64,000 nt of DNA, from NCBI RefSeq assembly GCF_003261175.1, contig NZ_QLNP01000062.1, forward strand, positions 308,150 through 372,149, read 5' to 3'. Below, one piece after another: positions 16,858 to 24,344 of this stretch; the first letter of the stretch is position 1, and every line of letters begins with the position of its first letter. The DNA is from Arthrobacter globiformis (GTDB taxonomy: Bacteria; Actinomycetota; Actinomycetes; Actinomycetales; Micrococcaceae). Both the position numbers and the translations under genes were made by a program. The notes under the pieces were generated by a model. The model saw nothing but the letters and a program-made list of their open reading frames with translations, had not been told where the DNA came from and made no database searches.

Positions 16858-18518
16858 TTGTTTTGCTCCATCTTGCCTGCCGCCAGTTCGGTGACGACGC
16901 CGTTGTCCACATTCCAGCGCACGTCCAGGCGGACGTTTTCCAGCAGCCGCCGGTCGTGGGTGACCAGCAGCAGGGCGCCGTCGTAGCTTTCCAGCGCTTC
17001 TTCAAGCTGCTCGATCGCCGGGAGGTCCAGGTGGTTGGTGGGCTCGTCCAGGACCAGCAGGTTCACGCCGCGGGCCTGCAGCAGGGCCAGGGCTGCGCGG
17101 GTCCGCTCCCCCGGCGACAGCGAGTCCACCGGCCGCGCGGTGTGGTCCGCCTTGAGGCCGAACTTCGCCAGCAGGGTCCGGACCTCGGCGGAGGTGTAGT
17201 CGGTCAGAACGGCTTCGACGGCGTCGGCCAGTTTGAGGTGGCCGGCCAGCAGCCCGCGGGCCTGGTCGATCTCGCCGATGGCCACGGAGACACCGCGAGA
17301 AGCGTCGCCGGAGTCCGGTTCCTGGGTTCCCAAAAGCAGCCGCAGCAGGGTCGATTTACCGGCGCCGTTGGGTCCGGTGATGCCGATCCGTTCACCGGCG
17401 TTGAGCTGCAGGTTCACCGGCCCCAGGGTGAAGCTGCCCTGCCGCGCTACGGCGTCGCGCAGCGTCGCCACCACGGAGCTGGAGCGGGGTGCCTGGCCGA
17501 TGCTGAACTGCAGCTGCCACTCCTTGCGCGGTTCCTCCACCACGTCCAGGCGGGCGATGCGCGATTCCATTTGCCGGACCTTCTGCGCCTGCTTTTCGGA
17601 TGACTCGGAGCTGGCGGCGCGGCGAATCTTGTCGTTGTCCGGGTTTTTCTTCATCGCGTTCCGGACGCCCTGGGAGCTCCATTCCCGCTGGGTGCGGGCG
17701 CGGGACACGAGGTCCGCCTTGGTCGCGGCAAATTCCTCGAACCGTTCGCGGGCGTGCCGGCGGGCCACTGCGCGTTCCTCCAGGAAGGCCTCGTAGCCGC
17801 CGTCGTACACGGCCACGGAGTTCTGGGCCAGGTCCAGCTCCACGATGGAGGTCACGCAGCGGGCCAGGAACTCGCGGTCGTGGGAGACCAGGACCGCGCC
17901 GCCGCGAAGCCCCTGCACGAAGGCTTCCAGCTTGGCCAGGCCGTCCAGGTCAAGATCGTTGGTGGGCTCGTCCAGAAGCACGACGTCGAAGCGGCTCAGC
18001 AGCAGGGCGGCGAGCGCCACCCGGGCAGCCTGGCCACCGGACAGCCCCGTCATTTCGGCGTCGGGGCCGACGTCCAGGCCCAAGTCCGCCAGGACGGGGG
18101 CAATCCGTTCGTCAAGGTCCGCGGCGCCGGAGGCCATCCACCGGTCAAAGGCCATCGAGTAGGCATCGTCCGCTCCGGCTGCTCCCGAGCCAAGGGCCTC
18201 GGCCGTGGATTCCATCTCTGCGGTGGCTTTGGCACAGCCAGTGCGGCGGGCGATGTAGGCGGCCACCGTCTCGCCGGTGAGCCGTTCGTGTTCCTGCGGC
18301 AGCCAGCCCACAAAGGCGTCGGCCGGCGCCAGGCTGACTGTGCCGTCCTGGGCCTGGTCCACGCGGGCAAGGAGCCGCAGCAGTGTGGACTTGCCTGCAC
18401 CGTTGGCGCCGACCACGCCAACAACGTCCCCGGGGGCCACTGTAAGGGACAGCCCGGAGAAGAGGGTGCGGTGATCATGACCGCCTGAAAGGTCCTTCGC
18501 AACAAGGGTTGCAGTCAT
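16854..18518 (-). CDS. ABC-F family ATPase
   Basis: A 554-residue soluble protein with two ABC domains and no membrane helices, the mark of ABC-F translation factors. Walker A motifs GANGAGKST (about residue 38) and GPNGAGKST (about 383), signatures LSGGQAAR and LSPGERTR, and Walker B LLDEPTNDLD and LVLDEPTNHLD are present, with a charged inter-domain linker. ABC-F members rescue stalled ribosomes or protect them from antibiotics; which applies is not settled. The ATG at 18518 is chosen (a TTG precedes it). Its leader holds a strong hairpin at 18574-18618, reminiscent of attenuation of resistance-type ABC-F genes. Confidence 0.92.
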   Translation of the reverse strand: MTATLVAKDLSGGHDHRTLFSGLSLTVAPGDVVGVVGANGAGKSTLLRLLARVDQAQDGTVSLAPADAFVGWLPQEHERLTGETVAAYIARRTGCAKATAEMESTAEALGSGAAGADDAYSMAFDRWMASGAADLDERIAPVLADLGLDVGPDAEMTGLSGGQAARVALAALLLSRFDVVLLDEPTNDLDLDGLAKLEAFVQGLRGGAVLVSHDREFLARCVTSIVELDLAQNSVAVYDGGYEAFLEERAVARRHARERFEEFAATKADLVSRARTQREWSSQGVRNAMKKNPDNDKIRRAASSESSEKQAQKVRQMESRIARLDVVEEPRKEWQLQFSIGQAPRSSSVVATLRDAVARQGSFTLGPVNLQLNAGERIGITGPNGAGKSTLLRLLLGTQEPDSGDASRGVSVAIGEIDQARGLLAGHLKLADAVEAVLTDYTSAEVRTLLAKFGLKADHTARPVDSLSPGERTRAALALLQARGVNLLVLDEPTNHLDLPAIEQLEEALESYDGALLLVTHDRRLLENVRLDVRWNVDNGVVTELAAGKMEQNK

Positions 18519-18573
18519 CAATCCATCCTCTCACCGCTGCCCGTTTTCACCCGAAAATCAGGCGGGCATGAAA

Positions 18574-18618
18574 GAACCCGCTGGTCCGGACTTGGGGGGT
18601 GTACGGACCAGCGGGTTC
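18574..18618 (-). promoter_or_regulatory. candidate attenuator hairpin in the ABC-F leader
   Basis: Perfect 15-bp arms (18574-18588 and 18604-18618) around a 15-base loop, followed on the minus strand by a short TTTC run. It starts only a few bases after the predicted transcription start and ends about 55 bp before the ABC-F ATG. This is the arrangement expected for a 5' attenuator or stabilising stem. Confidence 0.55.
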
Positions 18619-18626
18619 GACCACTT

Positions 18627-18655
18627 AGCATAGTTGAAGCGGCGCGCTACGTAAA
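18627..18655 (-). promoter_or_regulatory. predicted promoter of the ABC-F/exporter operon
   Basis: On the minus strand a -35 TTTACG (18650-18655) and a -10 TATGCT (18627-18632) are separated by 17 bp, each matching 4 of 6 consensus bases. The region also contains TAAAAT on the plus strand at 18652-18657, a possible -10 for the divergent HTH gene, so the two promoters may overlap. Confidence 0.45.
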
Positions 18656-18712
18656 ATCCAGGCCGGCGGGCCGCCACCTCGCACCGCCCCGCCCGTCACC
18701 AGAGAGCGTTCC

Positions 18713-19450
18713 ATGCCCCTACCCGCCAAGGCCTTCCAGCGCTGGCTGCACGGCGTCGCGCCGGACGCCAGCGTGGCTGATGTGGCCAGGGCGTCAGGGG
18801 TCAAGCGCACCACCCTGGCCCAGCAGCTGGTCCGCGGCAAGGTGGCCGAGGCAACCGTGGTGGGGATCAGCAGGGCTTTCAACATCAATCCCGTGGCAGC
18901 GCTGGGCTCCTTTGAGCCTTACCGGGATCTGGGAAAACCGCCGATCCCGCCCACGCTGCAGGAACTGGTCAGCCAGATCGCTACCGCGGATCTGCTGCAC
19001 GCCATCATCTCCCGCACCGAGCCGGACGCTGGCACAGGTAAAGGCACAGGGCCGCCCGGACTCAGCGCGCCTCCGCATGCCACCTCGGTGAAAAACTGGG
19101 TTGACGCGATCGACGACGGCGAGCTCCGGCACCGCGTCTCCACCGCCACCGGCGTCGCTCCCCAAAACTATTCAGCGCAACTGACCGCCAACCGGCTGGC
19201 CCCGGAACTGGCCGTCGCCACGTCCCGGGCTGCCGGCGTCGGACTTGCCAGCGGACTGGTGGCCGCCGGACTGGTGACGGAAGCCGAAGCCGGCTGGCCG
19301 CCAGGTGCCCGGCAGGCTGCCCTGGACAGCATGACCGACGGCGAACTGACCGTTCTGGCCGGCGAACGCCTCCAGGCGCTCGGCAAGACCTTGCGGCGGC
19401 AAGAACACGACCAACGACAAACCGAAACGATCTGGGAGAACCTCGGATGA
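18713..19450 (+). CDS. double helix-turn-helix protein, cassette copy 1
   Basis: A 245-residue protein of no family I can name. It contains two XRE-like HTH modules that align to each other without gaps: module 1 begins at W11 (RWLHG...ASGVKRTTLAQQL...SRAFNIN) and module 2 in the second half (NWVDA...ATGVAPQNYSAQL...SRAAGVG), sharing W, GV, QL and SRA at equal spacing. A variable linker of about 50 residues separates them. The C-terminus is charged and probably helical (QALGKTLRRQEHDQRQTE). The ATG follows AGAGAGCG. The stop overlaps the next gene by ATGA. A second copy lies at 20218-20964. DNA binding is inferred. Confidence 0.85.
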   Translation: MPLPAKAFQRWLHGVAPDASVADVARASGVKRTTLAQQLVRGKVAEATVVGISRAFNINPVAALGSFEPYRDLGKPPIPPTLQELVSQIATADLLHAIISRTEPDAGTGKGTGPPGLSAPPHATSVKNWVDAIDDGELRHRVSTATGVAPQNYSAQLTANRLAPELAVATSRAAGVGLASGLVAAGLVTEAEAGWPPGARQAALDSMTDGELTVLAGERLQALGKTLRRQEHDQRQTETIWENLG

Positions 19451-20181
19451 TTGAAATGCTGCAGTGGACCACCCTGATCGCGTCCGGGGCGGCCGCGCTG
19501 AGCAGAATCCCGAACCTGGTCCGCCGGAAGAACAGGTCCATTTTCTACGCTCTGGCGCTACTGACACTGGCCATCCTCCTCAGCATCGACGGTCCCTATC
19601 TGGCGATCGATGCCCTGCTCGGCGGTGCCAACGTGGCCAACCTGCTGCTGCGCTTCATCATCTTCGGGGCCATCTTTTTCCTTGCCCTTCGGATTGCCGC
19701 CGGGTTCGGGGACAGCCGCGGAATTCAGCTGATCCGGGGCCGCACCGGCATGCTTGCACTGGGACTGATTTCTACCGTGCTGGTGGTCTGCTTTGTCCTG
19801 ATGGACACGTCGGGATCGTCGGCGGGGCTCGTACACGTTGCGGCCAAGAATCAGCAGAACGCCCTCCTCGTGGAGTACTACGGCGCCGCCGGGCGTGCCT
19901 ATCCGGCATACGTGTGTCTCGCGATCCTGCCCGGGATGCTGCGGGCCATCCGGAGCCCGCTGCCCGCGCTGCTCCGGATGAGCGCGGCGCTTCTGGCAGT
20001 GGGCAGCATCGCGATCCCCCTTTCGCTGCTGTTCCCCCTCGTCCCGCCGGGGCTGGGGTTCCTGCGCTTCATCGTCAACTACACAGCGATCCTGTGCTTC
20101 GTCGTCGGCCTGGCACTCATCTGGGTGGCCAGCGGCCGGGCCGGCCGGAAGCACCGGCCGCTGCCCGCCGAACGCCACTAG
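19447..20181 (+). CDS. seven-helix membrane protein, cassette copy 1
   Basis: A 244-residue hydrophobic protein with about seven transmembrane helices (roughly residues 5-24, 31-55, 62-86, 99-120, 147-165, 172-196, 202-226) and a loop of about 26 residues between helices 4 and 5. It has no signal peptide and no catalytic motif. The pattern LAIDALLGGANVANLLLRF recalls the N-terminal membrane domain of MAB_1171c/DUF6545 proteins, which also accompany XRE-type regulators; this is by memory only. It is coupled to the HTH gene by ATGA. Its paralogue at 20961-21698 is about 40% identical by eye. Confidence 0.8.
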   Translation: MIEMLQWTTLIASGAAALSRIPNLVRRKNRSIFYALALLTLAILLSIDGPYLAIDALLGGANVANLLLRFIIFGAIFFLALRIAAGFGDSRGIQLIRGRTGMLALGLISTVLVVCFVLMDTSGSSAGLVHVAAKNQQNALLVEYYGAAGRAYPAYVCLAILPGMLRAIRSPLPALLRMSAALLAVGSIAIPLSLLFPLVPPGLGFLRFIVNYTAILCFVVGLALIWVASGRAGRKHRPLPAERH

Positions 20182-20217
20182 TATCGTTCCAATCAATCGT
20201 TCAGCAGAGAGCGTTTC

Positions 20218-20964
20218 ATGCCCCTCCCCGCCAAAGCATTCCAGCGCTGGCTAAATGGCGTGGCACCGGATACCAGCACGGCCGACATCTGCAGGGTCTC
20301 CGGGGTCAAGCGCACCACCCTCGCCCAGCAACTGGTGCGGGGAAAGGTTGCCGAGACTACAGTCGTGAGCATCAGCCGGGCCTACAACATCAATCCGGTC
20401 GCCGCACTGGCCACCTTTGACACGTACAGCGACCTCGCCAGCTCCTCCCTCCCTCCTTCAGACAAGGAACTGGTAAGCCAAATCGCCACCGTCGACCTGC
20501 TGCGGGCCGTCATCGTCCGCACCGCACCCACGGGCTCCACCGGCACGGAATCCATGGACCCGTGCCAGCCGGAACTGAGCCCGCCGCCGCATGCCACCTC
20601 GGTGAAGAACTGGGTTGACGCGATCGACGACGGCGAGCTCCGGCACCGCGTCTCCACCGCCACCGGCGTCGCCCCGCAGAACTACTCAGCACAGTTGACG
20701 GCCAACCGGCTCGCCCCGGAACTGGCCGTCGCCACCTCCCGGGCTGCCGGCGTCGGACTGGCCGGCGGACTGGTGGCTACGGGGCTGGTGACGGAAGCGG
20801 AAGCAGGCTGGCCGCGGGGCGCACGGCAGGCCGCCCTGGACCGGCTCAGCGACGGCGACCTGGCCGCCCTGTCCGGCGAACGCCTCCAGGCGCTGGGCAA
20901 GACCCTGCGGCGGCAGGAGCAGGACCAGGAGCAGACCGAAAGAATCTGGGAGAACCTGGTATGA
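20218..20964 (+). CDS. double helix-turn-helix protein, cassette copy 2
   Basis: Paralogue (248 residues) of the protein at 18713-19450. The first HTH half is about 80% identical, the linker is different in sequence and slightly longer, and a stretch of 60 residues from PPHATSVKNW to AAGVGLA is identical between the copies. The upstream 15 bases (AGAGAGCGTTTC then ATG) match those of copy 1. It starts 36 bp after the first membrane gene, so the four genes probably form one transcript. It overlaps the next gene by ATGA. Confidence 0.85.
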   Translation: MPLPAKAFQRWLNGVAPDTSTADICRVSGVKRTTLAQQLVRGKVAETTVVSISRAYNINPVAALATFDTYSDLASSSLPPSDKELVSQIATVDLLRAVIVRTAPTGSTGTESMDPCQPELSPPPHATSVKNWVDAIDDGELRHRVSTATGVAPQNYSAQLTANRLAPELAVATSRAAGVGLAGGLVATGLVTEAEAGWPRGARQAALDRLSDGDLAALSGERLQALGKTLRRQEQDQEQTERIWENLV

Positions 20965-21698
20965 GCGAGATTCTCCCGTGGATAACGCTGGTTGTTTGCG
21001 CCGGTGCCGCACTGGCCCGGCTTCCCAGCGCAGTGCGCGGCGTGAACCCCACCCTGTTTTTCATCTTCCTGCTAGCGACGGCCGCCGGGATCCTGAGCAT
21101 CGAACAGTTCTACGTGGCCATCGACGGTGCCCTCGGCGGCATCAACATTGCCCACGTTGTGCTGCGCCTGATTGTTTTCGCCACGATCTACCTCATCGCG
21201 GTCCGCGTCACGAAGGGGTTTGGCGCCCCTGACGCCCACCGCATGATCGCCGGACGTCCGGGGCTCGCCATGCTCGGGATTTTTTCGGCGGCCCTCGTGA
21301 CGGTCTTCCTCCTGATGGAACCGGCCGCCTCGTCGGTGCGCTTCAGGGACGCCGGCGCGGCCAGCGCCCGGAATGAAGCCCTGCTGCCGTACTACTGGGC
21401 TGCCGCGCGAGGCTACCTGGCGTACGTCTCCCTCGCACTGCTGCCTGCCCTGCTCCGCAGCGTCAAGGAAAGCCTGCCCCCGCTCGTCAGGACCGGGGCG
21501 GCCCTGATGGCGGCCGGAGCGGTGGCCACCGTGGCCGGCCTCTGCCTGGAATTCGCGCCTCCCCAGATCCTCGTGGTCGCGCCGGCGGTGAACAACGGGG
21601 CGGTGGTTTTCTACATTGCGGGCCTTGTTCTGGTCTGGCTGGCGCGCGTCAAGGCCGCCAGCCGCGGGGGTCACGGAACGTCATCTACCGAACGGTAG
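20961..21698 (+). CDS. seven-helix membrane protein, cassette copy 2
   Basis: A 245-residue paralogue of the protein at 19447-20181 with the same helix layout and the aligned landmarks AIDGALGGINIAHVVLRL, RPGLAMLG and YLAYVSLALLPALLRSV. Identity to copy 1 is only about 40% by eye, far lower than between the paired HTH proteins. The C-terminus is a short polar tail. The four-gene unit ends at a strong terminator at 21809-21852. Function unknown; a membrane sensor or partner of the HTH protein is the natural guess from the coupling. Confidence 0.8.
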   Translation: MSEILPWITLVVCAGAALARLPSAVRGVNPTLFFIFLLATAAGILSIEQFYVAIDGALGGINIAHVVLRLIVFATIYLIAVRVTKGFGAPDAHRMIAGRPGLAMLGIFSAALVTVFLLMEPAASSVRFRDAGAASARNEALLPYYWAAARGYLAYVSLALLPALLRSVKESLPPLVRTGAALMAAGAVATVAGLCLEFAPPQILVVAPAVNNGAVVFYIAGLVLVWLARVKAASRGGHGTSSTER

Positions 21699-21709
21699 CG
21701 GAGCGGGAT

Positions 21710-21738
21710 TCACAAAATCATTAGACCGTGAGAGAATC
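21710..21738 (+). promoter_or_regulatory. predicted promoter before the 21809-21852 terminator
   Basis: TTCACA (21710-21715, 5 of 6) and GAGAAT (21733-21738, 4 of 6) are 17 bp apart. A transcript from here would run about 110 nt to the terminator, as a small RNA or as the leader of the downstream transporter operon. Confidence 0.4.
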
Positions 21739-21808
21739 ATGAATGTGTGAAAGCAGTTGCTGCCTAGCTCACAAGCTGTGGCGCCTGCCGGATCGCACAT
21801 TGGGGGGA

Positions 21809-21852
21809 TGAGTGGTGGCGGCCGTTGGGGACCGCCCCCACTCAGCCTTTTT
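21809..21852 (+). terminator. rho-independent terminator
   Basis: TGAGTGG and GGCGG (21809-21821) pair with CCGCC and CCACTCA (21832-21844), with one mismatch, followed by GCCTTTTTT. It closes the HTH/membrane cassette array or attenuates the transporter leader. Confidence 0.8.
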
Positions 21853-21917
21853 AAGGGCCAGTTTCAGCCCCCGTATGATGGCGAAATAAACGTCTTTGCC
21901 AATGCGTTGCAGGCACT

Positions 21918-21953
21918 GGCACCGCGGGAGCCGGATCCGGCCGCCGCGGTGCC
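21918..21953 (+). promoter_or_regulatory. leader hairpin upstream of the cystine-type transporter
   Basis: Perfect 10-bp arms GGCACCGCGG (21918-21927) and CCGCGGTGCC (21944-21953) with the inner palindrome GCCGGATCCGGC at 21930-21941. It lies 33 bp upstream of the ATG at 21987 and just before the ribosome binding site GAAGAAGG, so it may modulate translation or stabilise the mRNA. Confidence 0.5.
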
Positions 21954-21986
21954 TGCCGCCGCAGCCTGAAGAAGAAGGTACCTGCC

Positions 21987-22820
21987 ATGAACCGTATCCA
22001 TTCCCGCCGCTCCGCCCTTGCAGCCACCCTCGCCGGACTGGCACTGGCTCTGACGGCCTGCGGCGGTGGCAGCGGCGGCGGAGGTTCCCAGGCTCCGGCT
22101 GCCAGCAGCTCGGACACCTCGCTCAGCGATGTGAAGTCCAAGGGCGAGATTGTCATCGCCACCGAGGGCACCTACAAGCCGTTCAGCTTCCACGCGGAGG
22201 GAGCGGGCGACCTGACCGGCTACGACGTCGAGATCGCGCGGGCCGTGGCCGACAAGCTGGGCGTGAAGGCCAACTTCCAGGAAACCCAGTTCGACGGGAT
22301 CTTCGCCGGCCTCGACGCCAAACGGTTCGACACCATCGCCAACCAGATTTCCATCAACGCGGAGCGCAAGGCCAAGTACGACTTCTCCAAGCCGTACACC
22401 ATCTCCACCGGCGTGATCGTGACCAAGGCGGACAACAACAGCATCACCAGCTTCGAGAGCCTCAAGGGCAAGACCACCGCCCAGTCGCTCACCAGCAACT
22501 TCTACAAACTGGCAGTGGACGCGGGAGCCAATGTGCAGTCTGTGGAAGGCTGGGCCCAGGGCGTGACACTGGTCCGGCAGGGACGCGTGGACGCCATCGT
22601 CAATGACAAGCTCACCTACCTCGACTACGTGAAGACCAATCCGGACGCCGGGCTGAAGATCGCCGCCGAAACCACCGAGAAGTCCGAAAGCGCCTTCGTG
22701 TTCCGCAAGGGCTCCACGGAGCTCACGAAGGCGGTAGACAAGGCGCTGGACGAGCTCCGCGCTGACGGAACGCTTGCCAAGATCTCGGAAAAGTACTTCG
22801 GCACTGACGTGTCCAAGTAG
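21987..22820 (+). CDS. amino-acid ABC transporter substrate-binding lipoprotein (cystine type)
   Basis: A 277-residue family-3 solute-binding protein. The signal peptide ends at the lipobox LTAC with Cys25, followed by a Gly/Ser linker. The stretches IATEGTYKPFSFH, LTGYDVEIARAVADKLG and TQFDGIFAGLDAKRFDTIAN are typical of L-cystine binding proteins (TcyA-like). It captures substrate outside the membrane and hands it to the permease encoded directly downstream. GAAGAAGG precedes the ATG. A structured leader of nearly 290 bp separates it from the preceding gene. Cystine specificity is inferred from resemblance. Confidence 0.88.
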   Translation: MNRIHSRRSALAATLAGLALALTACGGGSGGGGSQAPAASSSDTSLSDVKSKGEIVIATEGTYKPFSFHAEGAGDLTGYDVEIARAVADKLGVKANFQETQFDGIFAGLDAKRFDTIANQISINAERKAKYDFSKPYTISTGVIVTKADNNSITSFESLKGKTTAQSLTSNFYKLAVDAGANVQSVEGWAQGVTLVRQGRVDAIVNDKLTYLDYVKTNPDAGLKIAAETTEKSESAFVFRKGSTELTKAVDKALDELRADGTLAKISEKYFGTDVSK

Positions 22821-23486
22821 ATGCCGTTGAACTGGGACCTCATCTGGAGTTCCTTCGGCCCTATTGTCACGGGCGCAGTCACCGGCACCATCCCGCTGAC
22901 GCTCGCTTCATTCGCCATCGGCCTCGCGCTGGCGCTGCTGGTGGCACTGATGCGGTTGAGCCGGAACGCCGTCGTGTCGGGTCTGGCGCGGTTCTATGTT
23001 TCGGTGATCCGCGGCACCCCGCTGCTGGTGCAGCTTTTCGTGATCTTCTACGGCCTTCCGAGCCTGGGCGTGAAGCTCGATCCATGGCCTAGCGCCATCA
23101 TCGCCTTCTCGCTGAACATCGGCGGCTACGCCGCGGAGGTCATCAGGGCTGCCATCCTGTCGGTGCCCAAGGGCCAGTGGGAAGCCGGCCACACCATCGG
23201 CATGTCCCGTGCCCAGTCGCTGCGCCGCATCATCCTGCCGCAGGCCGCGAGGGTGTCTGTGCCGCCGCTGTCCAACACCTTCATTTCGCTGGTGAAGGAC
23301 ACATCGCTGGCCTCACTCATCCTGGTCACCGAGCTGTTCCGCAACGCCCAGCAGATCGCGGCGTTCAGCCAGGAGTTCATGGTGCTGTATCTCGAGGCGG
23401 CCCTGGTCTACTGGATCATCTGCCTGGCGCTGTCCTCCGGGCAGTCCGTGCTTGAAAGGAGACTGGACCGCTATGTCGCCCACTGA
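22821..23486 (+). CDS. amino-acid ABC transporter permease (cystine type)
   Basis: A 221-residue polar amino-acid permease of the His/Glu/Gln/Arg type with about five membrane helices. The conserved Y-V-x-x-I-R-G-T-P-L-L-V-Q motif (SVIRGTPLLVQLFVIFYGLP) and the EAA loop (EAGHTIGMSRAQSLRRIILPQA), which docks on the ATPase, are present. The ATG follows directly on the stop of the binding protein, and its 3' end overlaps the ATPase gene by 14 bp. It forms the membrane pore of the importer. Confidence 0.92.
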   Translation: MPLNWDLIWSSFGPIVTGAVTGTIPLTLASFAIGLALALLVALMRLSRNAVVSGLARFYVSVIRGTPLLVQLFVIFYGLPSLGVKLDPWPSAIIAFSLNIGGYAAEVIRAAILSVPKGQWEAGHTIGMSRAQSLRRIILPQAARVSVPPLSNTFISLVKDTSLASLILVTELFRNAQQIAAFSQEFMVLYLEAALVYWIICLALSSGQSVLERRLDRYVAH

Positions 23487-24303
23487 CGGAGCAGCACAGG
23501 CGGCACCCCACGGTGCCGCATCACAGGGCAGGCCGGTGCTGTCAGTCCGCAACCTCGCGAAGGCGTTCGGCAGCAACGTGGTGCTGCGGGACATCGACCT
23601 CGACGTGCGCCGCGGCAACGTCGTGGCCCTGATCGGCCCGTCGGGTTCGGGCAAGACCACCGTGCTGCGCTCACTGAACGGGCTGGAAACGCCCGACGCC
23701 GGTATAGTCACCTTTGCGGGTCCCGGCACCTCGGCGGGAACCGAGCTCGCGCTGGATTTCTCCGCCCGAGTCTCCAAGAAGGAGATTTCGGACCTGCGGG
23801 ACCGCAGCGCCATGGTGTTCCAGCACTACAACCTGTTCCCGCACATGACCGTCCTGCAGAACGTCATCGAGGGGCCGGTCCAGGTCCAGAAGCGCAAGCG
23901 GGCCGAGGCCGTGGCCGACGCCGAAAAGCTCCTGGCCCGGGTGGGGCTGGCGGACAAGCGCGACGCCTATCCGTTCGAGCTCTCCGGCGGCCAGCAGCAG
24001 CGCGTGGGCATCGTGCGTGCCCTGGCACTGAAGCCCCAGCTGCTGCTGTTCGATGAGCCCACGTCGGCGCTGGACCCGGAACTTGTCGGCGACGTTTTGG
24101 GCGTCATCCAGGAACTTGCCGAAGAGGGGTGGACCATGGTCATCGTCACCCACGAGCTTGCCTTCGCCCGCCAGGTGGCGGACGAGGTCATCTTCATGGA
24201 CGGCGGCCTGGTGGTGGAGCGCGGGCCGGCCGCCGAGGTCCTGCGGGCGCCGCGGCAGGAGCGGACCCGGCAGTTCGTCCGGCGGCTGCTGCACGAGTTC
24301 TGA
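23473..24303 (+). CDS. amino-acid ABC transporter ATP-binding protein (cystine type)
   Basis: A 276-residue ABC ATPase. Walker A GPSGSGKT at 55-62, Q-loop in MVFQHYNLFPHMTV, signature LSGGQQQRVGIVRAL near 172 and Walker B LLLFDEPTSALDPE identify the polar-amino-acid importer class (TcyC/GlnQ-like). The ATG at 23473 has GGAG upstream and overlaps the permease gene; the longer frame from 23452 lies wholly inside it. It has a short low-complexity N-terminal extension. It completes a three-gene importer and is convergent with the mannosidase gene. Confidence 0.93.
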   Translation: MSPTDGAAQAAPHGAASQGRPVLSVRNLAKAFGSNVVLRDIDLDVRRGNVVALIGPSGSGKTTVLRSLNGLETPDAGIVTFAGPGTSAGTELALDFSARVSKKEISDLRDRSAMVFQHYNLFPHMTVLQNVIEGPVQVQKRKRAEAVADAEKLLARVGLADKRDAYPFELSGGQQQRVGIVRALALKPQLLLFDEPTSALDPELVGDVLGVIQELAEEGWTMVIVTHELAFARQVADEVIFMDGGLVVERGPAAEVLRAPRQERTRQFVRRLLHEF

Positions 24304-24344
24304 CCGCCTTCTCACGGCCCCGGCCTGCTGTCGCCGGAAGGCCG

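Noticed and set aside
18519-18635. A 37-codon leader peptide for the ABC-F gene starting at an ATG on the minus strand near 18631 and ending at TGATG
   Set aside because: The ATG lies inside the predicted -10 box and has no ribosome binding site, so it would not be transcribed.
18713-21698. Prophage remnant or integrated element
   Set aside because: No integrase, no att duplication at the tRNA 4.7 kb away, and codon use looks like that of the neighbours; the HTH similarity to phage repressors alone is not enough.
21757-21969. A 70-codon frame upstream of the cystine-type importer
   Set aside because: It runs through the terminator and leader hairpin and has no ribosome binding site or motif.
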